Positions 16,980 to 26,204 of a stretch of 64,000 nt of DNA are shown piece by piece. A program made the translations under genes and the position numbers. The stretch spans positions 57,208 to 121,207 of the forward strand of contig JBJXGZ010000135.1 of the NCBI GenBank assembly GCA_046160625.1, read 5' to 3'. How positions within the stretch are numbered: the first letter of the stretch is position 1; each line of letters opens with the position of its first letter. The notes below the pieces were generated by a model. It did not search any database. It was not told the origin of the DNA and saw nothing but the letters and a program-made list of their open reading frames with translations. Source of the stretch: M3007 sp046160625. GTDB taxonomy: Bacteria; Bacteroidota; Bacteroidia; Chitinophagales; Saprospiraceae.

Positions 16980-17041
16980 AAAGAATACAACCTCTGAAAA
17001 GACAGCCGCATCAGAACGCCGCCAAAAGTCGCGCGATGTCC

Positions 17042-17049
17042 TACTTTTG
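17042..17049 (+). promoter_or_regulatory. Candidate -7 box TACTTTTG before the OmpH genes
   Basis: TACTTTTG lies 105 bases upstream of the first OmpH ATG at 17154 and is identical to the boxes at 1897 and 39700. No -33 TTG is seen. Confidence 0.4.
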
Positions 17050-17153
17050 AGCCGGAAAATGAAGGGGATACTTAGATATTTGGATATTATGATATTTAGA
17101 TCGAAGTCTGTAACCCCTCCACAAATCAACATTTCAACAAATCAACAACAACC

Positions 17154-17669
17154 ATGATTAAAAGAATTGCTTCCACTGCTCTATTCGTGCTTGGCCTTTT
17201 CGCCTTTGCCCAAGCACAACGCATTGCATATGTAGATGTTACGGCTGTTTTGGAAAGCCTTACAGAATACCAAAAGGCACAGGAACAACTTGACAAAGTA
17301 GCCACTGCATGGCGTCAGGAAATCGCCCAGGAACAAGACAAAGTAAAAGGGATGTACAGCAAGTTTCAGGCAGAACAAGTACTGCTCAGCGAAGACATGA
17401 AAAAGACCCGCGAAGAAGAGATTATGGCTAAGGAAAAGGAAGTCCGTGAATTACAGCGCCAGCGATTTGGCCCGGAGGGCGGCTTGTTCAAAAAGCGCGA
17501 GGAACTCGTGAAGCCAATTCAGGACAAAGTGTACAGCACCATTGAGCGTTTTGCGTTAGATAAAGGCTATGAATATATTTTTGACAAGGGCAGTGCTTCC
17601 GGAATGCTCTATGCTGACAAGAAAAATGACAAAACGGAGGATATCAAAGCACTTTTGAAAAAGGGTTGA
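17154..17669 (+). CDS. OmpH/Skp family periplasmic chaperone, first copy
   Basis: Skp-like trimeric chaperones hold unfolded outer-membrane proteins in the periplasm and pass them to the BAM machinery. The signal peptide (IASTALFVLGLFAFAQAQ) precedes the family start RIAYVDVTAVLESLTEYQKA near residue 24, a long charged coiled-coil segment (about 40-110), and the closing motif YEYIFDKGSASGMLYADKKND. The length of 171 is usual. It begins a two-gene unit with a second OmpH gene starting 29 bases after its stop; such tandem pairs are common in Bacteroidota. Confidence 0.9.
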   Translation: MIKRIASTALFVLGLFAFAQAQRIAYVDVTAVLESLTEYQKAQEQLDKVATAWRQEIAQEQDKVKGMYSKFQAEQVLLSEDMKKTREEEIMAKEKEVRELQRQRFGPEGGLFKKREELVKPIQDKVYSTIERFALDKGYEYIFDKGSASGMLYADKKNDKTEDIKALLKKG

Positions 17670-17698
17670 TACTCCATAAACATTCTAACACACTGAAA

Positions 17699-18205
17699 AT
17701 GAAGAAGTTTTTTCTGCTGACTCTCGGCCTGTTCCTTGCCACCGTCAGTTTTTCTCAAAAATTTGGCTATTGCAATTCCAGCGCGCTACTTGGCAAAATA
17801 CCTGAAGTAAAAGCGGCCGATAGTGAATTGCAGGCCTTTCAGACCCAACTCACCAAAAAAGGCCAGGAAATGGTGAAATCGCTACAAGATAGAGCCGCTG
17901 AACTGGATCGCAAGGAAAAGCAAGGCACTATTTCGCCCAAAGACCTGGAGACACAGGGCGCAAAATTGCAAGAGGAGCAAGCTTCCATCGCAAAATACGA
18001 ACAAGAAGTCTACGCAAAACTCGGCGAAAAGCGCGAAGAACTTTTCAAACCGATACTTGATCGGGTGAACCAGGCAATGGCCGATGTGGCCAAGGAAAAT
18101 CAGTTTATGTTCGTATTCGACCTAAACACGCAAGTATTGCTTTATGCGGACCAATCACTCGATGTGACACCGTTGGTCTTGATTAAACTGGGGATAACAA
18201 ACTAA
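17699..18205 (+). CDS. OmpH/Skp family periplasmic chaperone, second copy
   Basis: The ATG at 17699 starts a signal peptide (MKKFFLLTLGLFLATVSFSQ) and is preferred to the upstream start at 17666, which overlaps the preceding gene. The mature protein has the family N-terminus KFGYCNSSALLGKIPEVKAA, a charged coiled-coil arm and the closing FMFVFDLNTQVLLYADQSLD. It is diverged from the first copy, so the pair is an old duplication. A strong terminator follows. Confidence 0.9.
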   Translation: MKKFFLLTLGLFLATVSFSQKFGYCNSSALLGKIPEVKAADSELQAFQTQLTKKGQEMVKSLQDRAAELDRKEKQGTISPKDLETQGAKLQEEQASIAKYEQEVYAKLGEKREELFKPILDRVNQAMADVAKENQFMFVFDLNTQVLLYADQSLDVTPLVLIKLGITN

Positions 18206-18239
18206 GGCTTTCGTTTCCCAACTGTCCAAAACATTGCGC

Positions 18240-18280
18240 AAAGCGGCAATCCCGATACTTTGGGGTTGCCGCTTTTATTA
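18240..18280 (+). terminator. Intrinsic terminator of the OmpH pair
   Basis: AAAGCGGCAATCCC at 18240-18253 pairs with GGGGTTGCCGCTTT at 18262-18275 with one mismatch, followed by TTATTATTT. Confidence 0.85.
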
Positions 18281-18331
18281 TTTCCCGGGATGCTCCTTTT
18301 CGTGGCTTCCTTACTTTGATCGGCAAGTTCC

Positions 18332-18339
18332 TAACTTCG
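18332..18339 (+). promoter_or_regulatory. Putative -7 box TAACTTCG before the mannosyltransferase pair
   Basis: TAACTTCG ends 28 bases before the ATG at 18367 and fits the TAnnTTYG pattern seen at other genes of the window. Confidence 0.35.
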
Positions 18340-18366
18340 CAGCCCAAATTACCCGTCTGTCGTATC

Positions 18367-19848
18367 ATGTTTCTAAATCTGTCTGATAGAACCCTGCTGA
18401 TTGCAGGGGCTTTTTTGGTTGTCATCGCTGCATGGTGTACGATAGGCTATCACAACCCCGACGAGCACACGCAGATTTGGGAGTTCGCTAATTACAAACT
18501 AGGCTATACCTCGGTTCAAGACCTGTCATGGGAATTCCCGGCCAAAATGCGGCCAGGCTTACAACCTTTTATTGCCTATTGTTCGGTGTTGGGGGCAAGT
18601 GCTATGGGGATTACGAGTCCTTTTGTTCAGACTTTTTTGCTGCGACTGCTCAGTGGCGCAGCGGCGTTGTTCGTCTATTGGAAGTGGACCGTTTGGCTTG
18701 AACGAGATCTCAAGAACCCGGTTTCAGCACGCTGGATGCGCATCGGGCTGTTGTTTTTTTGGCTTATGCCATATCTCAATGCACGTTTCACTTCTGAAAA
18801 CACCTCTGCCATTTGCTTTTTTGGAGGCCTCCTTCTGGTGGTACAAGAGCTTGAAAATCAAAACAATAGATTCAGTGCCAAATTGGTGTTAGCTGGGTTA
18901 CTACTAGGTCTTTCCTTTTTTTTCCGTTACCAAATAGCGTTCGCAGGCATTGGGCTTTTCGCGTGGCTTCTATTCCAAAATAGACTTACCTATCCAAAAT
19001 GGGGCGGACTTATTTGCGGGGTATTCCTGGCAGTTGGTATAGGCCTTGCAACCGATTATTGGCTTTACGGTGAATGGGTATTTGCACCTTACAACTACTA
19101 TTTCTACAACATTCTGGAAGGGAAGGCGGCAGGGTTTGGAGTCTGGCCATTTTGGTGGTATTTTACAGAAATGCCAATTGCGCTCGTACCACCCCTGAGT
19201 ATTGTGCTTATGGTGTTTATGGCCATTGGTATTTGGCGACACTCCCGTCATCCACTCACCTGGTGCTTGATACCATTTGTACTCGCACACTCTATTATCG
19301 CGCACAAAGAAGTACGGTTTATGTACACAATGGCGCTTCCCTTTTTCTTCCTGAGTGCAGCAGGCTGGCAGTATTTTCAGGAAAAATATACAGTAAAAAA
19401 ATGGATGGTTAAAAGCTTTTTCTTTCTCATTTGGTTGAATTTGGTGATGATGGTTTTCAGGATATTTATCCCGGCCAAGGACGTTGTCACCTATGCTCAG
19501 TTTTTGTGGTACTGGCATGGAAAACATCCCAATTCTACAGTATATTTTGTCAAAGAAGAACCAAAAAAACACTACCCGCTCCCCATATCTTTCTATGAAA
19601 ATCCAGCTCAAACTCAACGGTCCTGGTATACGCTCCCGAAGTATAAAAATGACACAACAGCATTGCGCCCTGGAGATTTGATGGTTTTTACTGAAGCGGC
19701 AAAATCACCACCTGCTCCACCGCCGGGATTTCGCATGGAACGTGAATTCTCCTATTATCCTGAATGGATTTTGAAGGTCAACATCAATAACTGGCAAAGC
19801 CGAACCCTAATCTGGGAAATTTACAGATTGGAGTATGCTGATAAATAA
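18367..19848 (+). CDS. GT22/ALG9-PIG-B-like membrane mannosyltransferase, first copy
   Basis: This polytopic inner-membrane glycosyltransferase probably moves a sugar from a polyprenyl-phosphate donor on the periplasmic side. The ATG at 18367 is chosen because it begins just before the first membrane span. The HNPDEHTQ motif near residue 36 is the acidic loop expected between the first two spans of GT-C enzymes (H-x-DE-x-x-Q in ALG9/PIG-B relatives). About nine to ten spans follow, then a soluble C-terminal domain from about residue 385 (STVYFVKEEPKKHYPLP). RFTSENTSAICFFGGLLL is shared exactly or nearly so with the next gene. The real acceptor, such as lipid, glycan or T9SS-linked polysaccharide, is unknown. 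Confidence 0.8.
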   Translation: MFLNLSDRTLLIAGAFLVVIAAWCTIGYHNPDEHTQIWEFANYKLGYTSVQDLSWEFPAKMRPGLQPFIAYCSVLGASAMGITSPFVQTFLLRLLSGAAALFVYWKWTVWLERDLKNPVSARWMRIGLLFFWLMPYLNARFTSENTSAICFFGGLLLVVQELENQNNRFSAKLVLAGLLLGLSFFFRYQIAFAGIGLFAWLLFQNRLTYPKWGGLICGVFLAVGIGLATDYWLYGEWVFAPYNYYFYNILEGKAAGFGVWPFWWYFTEMPIALVPPLSIVLMVFMAIGIWRHSRHPLTWCLIPFVLAHSIIAHKEVRFMYTMALPFFFLSAAGWQYFQEKYTVKKWMVKSFFFLIWLNLVMMVFRIFIPAKDVVTYAQFLWYWHGKHPNSTVYFVKEEPKKHYPLPISFYENPAQTQRSWYTLPKYKNDTTALRPGDLMVFTEAAKSPPAPPPGFRMEREFSYYPEWILKVNINNWQSRTLIWEIYRLEYADK

Positions 19849-19856
19849 TTCCGAAT

Positions 19857-21329
19857 ATGATACCAACTTTTTCTGAACACAAGCTATTATTTGTGGGGGC
19901 AGTATTGTGTGTCATAGCGGCATGGTTCACGATTGGGTATCACCACCCAGATGAACATTTCCAAATTTTAGAATTTGCTAATTATAAACTCGGGCGCATT
20001 CCAGCCAGTGACTTGCCCTGGGAATTTCCGGCAAAAATCCGTCCTGGCTTGCAACCTTTTATGGCCTATGGCACAATACTCTTTGCGGATACCCTGGGTA
20101 TTTCCAACCCGTTCATCCAGGTTTTTTTAATGCGGCTGCTTTGTGCTTTCGCCGCATTATTTGTCTATTGGAATTGGAGCAAATGGCTCACGCGCGATCT
20201 AAAAAACGCTACCACAATCTATTGGATGCGCCTTGGGTTATTGTTTTTTTGGCTCATGCCCTATCTCAATGTTCGATTCACTTCTGAAAACACCTCTGCC
20301 ATTTGCTTTTTTGGAGGGCTTCTATTATTGGTTCAGTCTATTGAAAATCAAAGACATGGATTCAGTTGGAAATTGATATTTGCAGGCCTGCTTTTGGGTC
20401 TCTCTTTTTTCTTTAGGTACCAGATTGCATTTGCAGGAATCGGTCTTGGAGCCTGGTTGGTGTTTCAAAATCGTTTGAAGTGGTCGGTTTGGGTCGCGCT
20501 TAGTACGGGGGTTGTGATTGCAATTTGTCTGGGGTTTGCCACCGACTTTTGGTTGTACGATGCTTTGGTGTTTGCCCCGTACAATTATTATTTCTCAAAC
20601 ATAGTAGAGGGCAAGGCCGCCGGGTTTGGGATAGAGCCTTTTTGGTGGTATCTGACAGAAACGCCGATGGCTCTGGTTCCACCACTCAGCATAGCGTTAA
20701 TTGCTTTTTTCGGTATAGGCATTTGGCAAAAACCACGGCATCCGCTTACCTGGTGTGTAGTGCCTTTCATATTGGCGCATTCGCTGGTAGCACATAAGGA
20801 AGTACGGTTTTTATTTCCGCTTGCCATGCCTTTCTTTTTTTTGGCCGCAGCTGGATGGGAGTATTTTCAAGCAAAATACACGGTAAAAAAATGGATGGTA
20901 ATCGGCTTCACGGTTTGCTTTTGGCTAAATGCTATCTTATTGACAGTCAGGATATTTTTCCCGGCAGAAGGCCGTGTAGCGTATTCAAAATTTCTCTGGG
21001 ACTGGTATCAAACACATCCTGAATCCACTGTATATTTCGTTAAAAAAGAGCCTAAAAAAAGGTTTCCCTTAAATACACCTTTTTACGAAAATCCTCACCA
21101 ACATCAAATGCCATGGTATACAGACCCCGTTTACAAAAACGATACTTCTGCCATTCGACCGGGCGATTTGATGCTTTTTACGGAGATTTTTTCTCCACTG
21201 CCAGAGGCTCCACCGGGATTTCAATTGAAGCGCGTATTCTCCAATTACCCTGATTGGGTATTGCTCAACAATACCAACGGTTGGCAAAACCGCACGCGCA
21301 TCTGGGGGATATATCGGCTGGAAAGGTGA
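19857..21329 (+). CDS. GT22/ALG9-PIG-B-like membrane mannosyltransferase, second copy
   Basis: A tandem paralogue of the preceding gene, starting 8 bases after its stop, so the two are surely cotranscribed. It keeps the acidic HHPDEHFQ motif near residue 30, the same span layout, the block HPLTWCxxPFxLAHSxxAHKEVRF and the C-terminal STVYFVKKEPKK. DNA identity is locally very high (for example around 18785-18830 and 20275-20320), while other parts have drifted. This suggests duplication with some gene conversion. Two enzymes could add successive sugars or act on different acceptors. Confidence 0.8.
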   Translation: MIPTFSEHKLLFVGAVLCVIAAWFTIGYHHPDEHFQILEFANYKLGRIPASDLPWEFPAKIRPGLQPFMAYGTILFADTLGISNPFIQVFLMRLLCAFAALFVYWNWSKWLTRDLKNATTIYWMRLGLLFFWLMPYLNVRFTSENTSAICFFGGLLLLVQSIENQRHGFSWKLIFAGLLLGLSFFFRYQIAFAGIGLGAWLVFQNRLKWSVWVALSTGVVIAICLGFATDFWLYDALVFAPYNYYFSNIVEGKAAGFGIEPFWWYLTETPMALVPPLSIALIAFFGIGIWQKPRHPLTWCVVPFILAHSLVAHKEVRFLFPLAMPFFFLAAAGWEYFQAKYTVKKWMVIGFTVCFWLNAILLTVRIFFPAEGRVAYSKFLWDWYQTHPESTVYFVKKEPKKRFPLNTPFYENPHQHQMPWYTDPVYKNDTSAIRPGDLMLFTEIFSPLPEAPPGFQLKRVFSNYPDWVLLNNTNGWQNRTRIWGIYRLER

Positions 21330-21330
21330 A

Positions 21331-21380
21331 TTGGTGATTGGTTTATTGGTGATTGGTGTTCCAAATAAACCAATCACCAA
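21331..21380. repeat. Inverted repeat of TTGGTGATTGG type between convergent genes
   Basis: TTGGTGATTGGTTTATT at 21331-21347 and its exact reverse complement at 21364-21380 flank a 16-base spacer. It belongs to the TTGGTGATTGG low-complexity class also seen near 55795-55895 and 61610, and may end transcription of both neighbours. Confidence 0.7.
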
Positions 21381-21388
21381 TAATCCAA

Positions 21389-24300
21389 TCACGCATCATA
21401 ATTCAGCACCGGCGCCAACCAGCGTTCTGCTTCTGGGAACGACATGCCTTTTCGCCGGGCATAATCTTCCACCTGATCTTTTCCTATTTGTCCCAGACCG
21501 AAATATTTGGAGGCAGGATGGCTGAAATACCAGCCTGATACAGAAGCAGCCGGGTACATTGCGCAACTATCTGTCAGTTGTATTCCTGCGTTTTTCTCTG
21601 GTTCGAGCAATTGCCAAAGTGTCCGCTTTTCGGTATGCTCCGGGCAGGCCGGATAACCTGGAGCTGGACGTATGCCTTGATATGCTTCGTCGACAAGTTT
21701 GTCATTGTCAAGGTTTTCGTCTTTGGCATACCCCCAAAATTCCTTACGCACCCGCTCGTGCATCCGCTCAGCAAGGGCCTCAGCGAGGCGATCAGCGAGG
21801 GCTTTAAGCAGGATTGCGGAATAGTCGTCGTTTTCTTTTTCAAATTTTTCCACCCACTTTTCAATGCCGATGCCAGCGGTTACCGCGAAACTTCCCACGA
21901 AGTCATTGCCTTTGGGAGATATAAAGTCTGACAGACAGAAATTGGCCTGGTCTGCTGATTTTACGTTTTGCTGTCGCAAGTGATGTAACGTGTGGCACAC
22001 CTCTGAGCTGTGCCACACTTCCAGATCATCCCCCACCGCTGTCGCTGGGAAAATTCCGATTACTGCCCGCGCTTCAAACCATTTTCCATCAATGATTTGC
22101 CGGAGCATTACCTGCGCATCGTGATATAGTTTTTTTGCTTCTGAACCAACCACCTCGTCTTCCAAAATAGCTGGATACTTGCCTGCCAACTGCCAACTTT
22201 GGAAAAACGGGGTCCAGTCAATATAATCCGTCAATTCATCGAGTGGGTAGTTTTCAAAAGCTTTTATACCGGTGAAATTTGGCTTTGGCGGCGTGTATTG
22301 ATCCCAATCCAATTTCAATTTATTCGCCCGGGCTTTTTCCAACGAATGATATTGTTTAGAGCTTTGGCGAGCTGCACGCTGTACCCTGATTTGCTCGTAT
22401 TCGACCTTGGTTCTTTCAATAAATGCATCGTTTTCCGATTCGTTTTTTGTCAGCAGTGAACTCACCACTGCCACCGAACGGCTTGCATCCAACACATGTA
22501 CCACCGGACCGTTTTGGTATTGTGGTTCGATTTTGACCGCTGTATGAGTCTTGGAAGTGGTGGCTCCTCCAATGAGCAAAGGGGTTTTCATGCCAAGTCG
22601 CTGCATTTCTTTGGCAATGTGAACCATCTCATCCAGGGAAGGGGTAATAAGGCCAGAAAGGCCGATTATGTCCACGTTTTCAGAAATAGCCGCTTTTATT
22701 ATTTTGTCGGCAGGCACCATCACACCCAGATCAATAATGTCGTAGTTGTTGCAGCCCAGCACCACGCCAACAATGTTTTTGCCAATATCATGCACATCTC
22801 CCTTCACGGTGGCCATGAGAATTTTACCTTTTGCTGTCACCGTGCCGCCTTTTTCGGCCTCAATAAACGGCTGTAAATACGCCACCGCTTTTTTCATTAC
22901 CCGCGCAGATTTAACCACTTGGGGCAGGAACATTTTGCCGGATCCAAAAAGGTCGCCAACCACGTTCATGCCGTCCATTAGCGGCCCTTCGATGACTTCC
23001 AATGGCGCAGCGTATAGTTTTCGTGCTTCTTCCGTATCCTCTTCTACAAACTTGTCAATACCGCGCACCAGGGCGTGCGTGATGCGTTCCTGTACCGTTG
23101 CATTGCGCCAGGCAAGGTCTTCGCTGGTGGCTTTGCCCCCTGTTTCTTTGAACGATTCTGCCAGCTTTACCAATTCCTCCGTTGCGTCAGGGTGACGATT
23201 AAACAACACATCTTCAATGCGTTGCAAAAGCGCTTTCGGAATTTGTTCATACACTTCAAGCATCCCTGCGTTCACGATGCCCATATCCATTCCAGCCCTT
23301 GTGGCGTGGTAAAGAAAGGCAGAGTGCATGGCCTCACGAACGTGGTTGTTGCCTCGAAAAGAGAAGGAAAGATTGCTCACGCCGCCCGAAATTTTTGCGC
23401 CAGGGCAGCTTGCCTTTATTATGCGTGTGGCTTCGATGAAATTGATGGCGTACTCATTGTGCTCTTCGATGCCTGTCGCCACGGCGAAAATATTGGGGTC
23501 AAAAATAATGTCCGTTGGGTCGTAACCTACCTGCTCGGTTAGGATTTTATAGGCTCTTTGACAGATGGAAACTTTTCGATCAATCGTGTCGGCCTGGCCC
23601 TGCTCGTCGAAGGCCATCACCACCACGGAGGCCCCAAAACGGCGGCAGATATTGGCTTGGCGGATAAACTCGGCCTCGCCTTCTTTCATAGAAATCGAGT
23701 TTACAATGCTTTTCCCCTGCAAACATTTAAGTCCGGCCTCAATGACGTGGAATTTGGAAGAATCTACCATTACAGGAAGTTTGGCAATGTCAGGCTCTGC
23801 AGACATCAGGTTGAGGAACTTAACCATTGCCGCCTCCGAATCAAGGAGACCTTCGTCCATGTTCACATCAATCACCTGAGCCCCGCCGTCTACCTGTTGT
23901 CGGGCGACGTCAAGGGCTTCTGCGTAGTTGTTTTCCTTGATGAGTTTGGCAAATTTGGCCGAACCTGTAACGTTGGTGCGCTCGCCAATATTTACAAAAT
24001 TGGTGTTTTCCCGCAGTATAAGCGGCTCCAGGCCGGCATATTTTGAATACCCGGCCGCCCATTGCTTCGGCTGACGAGGAGGATATTTTTTAACATGTTC
24101 TGCAATATGCCGGATATGGTCGGGTGTGGTTCCACAGCATCCGCCTACGATGTTCACAAAGCCTGAACGGGCAAAATCTTCCATGAAAACGCACATTTCG
24201 TGCGCGGTTTGGTCATACTCGCCAAACTCATTGGGCAAACCTGCATTCGGGTAAGCACTTATAAAACAATCCGCAATGCCTGCCAATGTTTCAAGGTGTG

Positions 24301-25108
24301 GGCGCATTTCTTCGGCGCCCAATGCGCAGTTGAGGCCAACCGCGAAGGGTTTGGCATGTTTCACCGAAATCCAAAATGCTTCGACGGTTTGACCGCTCAG
24401 GGTACGTCCTGAGGCATCGGTTATCGTTCCGGAAATGATGATCGGGAGGCGAAAGCCTTTTTCTTCAAAAACTTCCTCAATGGCGTAAATAGCTGATTTG
24501 CAGTTCAGAACATCAAAAATGGTTTCTACCAGGATAATGTCTGCTCCGCCGTCCACAAGACCACGAACCTGCTCAGCGTATGCATTTTTTGCCTCATCAA
24601 ACGTGATAGTGCGGTATCCGGGGTCGTTCACATCCGGGCTGAGGCTCAGCGTTTTGTTGAGCGGGCCGAGCGCGCCTGCAACGAATTTGGGAGATTTTGA
24701 GGTGACACCTCCTCCTAACGTTGGAGATGTCATCTCAAAATTTCTGATCGCCTTTTGGGCAATCTCGGCGGCGGCTTTGTTTATGTCGTAACAAACACCT
24801 GCCGGCATATCGAAGTCCGCCTGAGATATGGACGTCGCGTTGAAGGTATTGGTCTCAATGATGTCCGCACCCGCATTCAGATACTTCAGGTGAATGTCCT
24901 CAATGATATCTGGTCGGGTGAGGCACAACACGTCGTAATTGCCCTTTAATTCCCGATGATGCTCCATAAATCGTTCGCCACGAAAATCAATTTCGGGAAG
25001 ATTGTACGATTGCAGAAAGACGCCCATGGAGCCGTCAATAATGAGGATGCGGTCTTGGGCAGCGGCGGTAAGTTGCTGTAGCGTATTTTTTTTCACGATA
25101 AATAGCAC
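21389..25108 (-). CDS. metH: Cobalamin-dependent methionine synthase
   Basis: MetH moves a methyl group from methyl-tetrahydrofolate to homocysteine through B12. All four modules are present: homocysteine domain (about 10-340) with zinc ligands in GLNCALG and GGCCGTTPDHI; pterin domain (about 370-630, NIGERTNVTGS); B12 domain (about 665-900) with the cobalt-ligand motif GDVHDIGKN; and the reactivation domain with SAM-binding RPAPGYPACPEHTEK. The length of 1239 is normal. The start is GTG at 25108; another GTG, four codons on, fits equally well, and no ATG is near. Residues 123-138 (FEMTSPTLGGGVTS) are encoded by a palindromic repeat lying just before the conserved FVAGALGP block. No cobalamin riboswitch was found in the 54 bases upstream. 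Confidence 0.95.
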   Translation of the reverse strand: MLFIVKKNTLQQLTAAAQDRILIIDGSMGVFLQSYNLPEIDFRGERFMEHHRELKGNYDVLCLTRPDIIEDIHLKYLNAGADIIETNTFNATSISQADFDMPAGVCYDINKAAAEIAQKAIRNFEMTSPTLGGGVTSKSPKFVAGALGPLNKTLSLSPDVNDPGYRTITFDEAKNAYAEQVRGLVDGGADIILVETIFDVLNCKSAIYAIEEVFEEKGFRLPIIISGTITDASGRTLSGQTVEAFWISVKHAKPFAVGLNCALGAEEMRPHLETLAGIADCFISAYPNAGLPNEFGEYDQTAHEMCVFMEDFARSGFVNIVGGCCGTTPDHIRHIAEHVKKYPPRQPKQWAAGYSKYAGLEPLILRENTNFVNIGERTNVTGSAKFAKLIKENNYAEALDVARQQVDGGAQVIDVNMDEGLLDSEAAMVKFLNLMSAEPDIAKLPVMVDSSKFHVIEAGLKCLQGKSIVNSISMKEGEAEFIRQANICRRFGASVVVMAFDEQGQADTIDRKVSICQRAYKILTEQVGYDPTDIIFDPNIFAVATGIEEHNEYAINFIEATRIIKASCPGAKISGGVSNLSFSFRGNNHVREAMHSAFLYHATRAGMDMGIVNAGMLEVYEQIPKALLQRIEDVLFNRHPDATEELVKLAESFKETGGKATSEDLAWRNATVQERITHALVRGIDKFVEEDTEEARKLYAAPLEVIEGPLMDGMNVVGDLFGSGKMFLPQVVKSARVMKKAVAYLQPFIEAEKGGTVTAKGKILMATVKGDVHDIGKNIVGVVLGCNNYDIIDLGVMVPADKIIKAAISENVDIIGLSGLITPSLDEMVHIAKEMQRLGMKTPLLIGGATTSKTHTAVKIEPQYQNGPVVHVLDASRSVAVVSSLLTKNESENDAFIERTKVEYEQIRVQRAARQSSKQYHSLEKARANKLKLDWDQYTPPKPNFTGIKAFENYPLDELTDYIDWTPFFQSWQLAGKYPAILEDEVVGSEAKKLYHDAQVMLRQIIDGKWFEARAVIGIFPATAVGDDLEVWHSSEVCHTLHHLRQQNVKSADQANFCLSDFISPKGNDFVGSFAVTAGIGIEKWVEKFEKENDDYSAILLKALADRLAEALAERMHERVRKEFWGYAKDENLDNDKLVDEAYQGIRPAPGYPACPEHTEKRTLWQLLEPEKNAGIQLTDSCAMYPAASVSGWYFSHPASKYFGLGQIGKDQVEDYARRKGMSFPEAERWLAPVLNYDA
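24694..24741. repeat. Palindromic repeat family A, copy 2, in frame inside metH
   Basis: Arms 24694-24712 (ATTTTGAGGTGACACCTCC) and 24723-24741 are 19-base inverted copies with two mismatches around a 10-base spacer. It is the same GAGGTGACACCTC family as at 1776 and 43708. The 48 bases are a multiple of three and free of stops in the metH frame. Confidence 0.85.
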
Positions 25109-25141
25109 CTCGGAATTACGGTTCAGGTCAGTTTTGGGAGG

Positions 25142-25149
25142 CGAAGGTA
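25142..25149 (-). promoter_or_regulatory. Putative -7 box TACCTTCG upstream of metH
   Basis: Minus-strand TACCTTCG followed by CCTCCC ends 34 bases before the metH GTG at 25108, the same spacing and sequence as before hutH. It lies in the 54-base gap after the KirBac gene, so metH may have its own promoter. Confidence 0.4.
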
Positions 25150-25162
25150 ACGGTTTGGGAAA

Positions 25163-26140
25163 TCACCCCACTTCAAGTATTTCATGTGCCCCAATTCTCT
25201 GAGTCAGCACTTTAGGCACTCCTTTTTCCGTCCTTTCAATAACAGGGCTAAACTTAGCATTCCACACAATCTCGTCTGCAGAAAAAGATCGGCGGGCATG
25301 TACGATCTGCTGTGATGTCTCGTCTGTCCCCTTTACCAACACCATAATTTCGGCGTTTGCATCAAGAATATCTTTGGCATTAAAATTGAAAATCGGGCTT
25401 TGCTCATTAAGCGGGTGCACTATGGTCCAGGAGAGTGAAAAGAAACTTATTTTGTTGATTTCCAAGCTTAATGGGTAAAATTTTCTGCTCAATGTTCCGT
25501 TTTCTTCGCGTTGATTGATGGCCATTAATACTTGTACTTCCGTTTCAATGAGTTCGCTTTTGCTGGCATTACCCATTCGGAACATCATCCCTTTTCCATC
25601 TTTGTAGGGTGCAATGAGCAGGTTTTCACTAAAAACGATTTTGGCCGAAGGCCGCGAAAAACGGCCATACAACAAGCCCGTCATCAAGGCAAATGCAAGC
25701 AGCCCAAGAAATGATTCAAAAGAAGCCAAAACGCTGATTACCAAGCCATTTGGACTGATATGACCATAACCCACAGTGGTGAGGGTTTGGCTACTAAAGA
25801 AAAATGCCTGCATGAAATTGTGCCCAAAATCGCCTGGCGTAACTCCATTGAAGTTCTCCACCCCGATGAGGATGTACAAGCAGGAAAAAAAGATATTGAG
25901 CATCAGAAAAAAACTGAAAATCAACAGGAAAAAATGCCGCCAAGGCATCGTCACAAGGTGATAGTAAGTATTGTCCCAACGCCCGAGGGGCTCTCGGTGT
26001 ACATTAAAAGAACCGTCGGAATTCATCAAACGACCATTGAGCGTCAAGTTTCTGCCAAAACCCAGCTCGCGATCTAGCGGTTTGCTTTTGATTTTCCGCA
26101 ATAGCGTACTGATATTGTGGGTGTTTTCTTTTTTAGTCAT
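25163..26140 (-). CDS. Inward-rectifier-type potassium channel (KirBac family)
   Basis: A 325-residue inner-membrane K+ channel subunit that would act as a tetramer. An N-terminal slide-helix region (about 45-68) precedes TM1 (69-92), the pore helix (about 108-120), the selectivity filter TVGYG (122-126) and TM2 (133-158). The cytoplasmic Ig-like IRK domain fills the rest (about 163-320; for example FRMGNASKSELIETEVQVLM and SLSWTIVHPLNEQSP). Length and order match KirBac channels. It is in the same direction as metH, but no functional link is evident. Confidence 0.92.
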   Translation of the reverse strand: MTKKENTHNISTLLRKIKSKPLDRELGFGRNLTLNGRLMNSDGSFNVHREPLGRWDNTYYHLVTMPWRHFFLLIFSFFLMLNIFFSCLYILIGVENFNGVTPGDFGHNFMQAFFFSSQTLTTVGYGHISPNGLVISVLASFESFLGLLAFALMTGLLYGRFSRPSAKIVFSENLLIAPYKDGKGMMFRMGNASKSELIETEVQVLMAINQREENGTLSRKFYPLSLEINKISFFSLSWTIVHPLNEQSPIFNFNAKDILDANAEIMVLVKGTDETSQQIVHARRSFSADEIVWNAKFSPVIERTEKGVPKVLTQRIGAHEILEVG

Positions 26141-26204
26141 AAAATGCTGTTACAAATTAAGCAAACTCCGCAAACAAAAGGCGTTTCTTAAAGTTTAACG
26201 CAAT

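Larger units (their letters stand above)
16790..17153. other. Intergenic region between hutH and the OmpH genes
   Basis: These 364 bases separate two divergent genes. They hold the putative hutH promoter (16823-16830), two candidate promoters for the OmpH pair (16951-16979 and 17042-17049), and a low-complexity stretch of ATATTTGGATATTATGATAT type near 17070. No convincing coding frame or RNA gene was seen. Confidence 0.6.

Noticed and set aside
16802..17011. A 69-codon minus-strand frame between hutH and the OmpH genes.
   Set aside because: Composition is low-complexity, there is no homology signal, and it lies over the promoter region.
25109..25162. A cobalamin riboswitch before metH.
   Set aside because: Only 54 bases separate metH from the KirBac gene and no B12-box-like text was seen.
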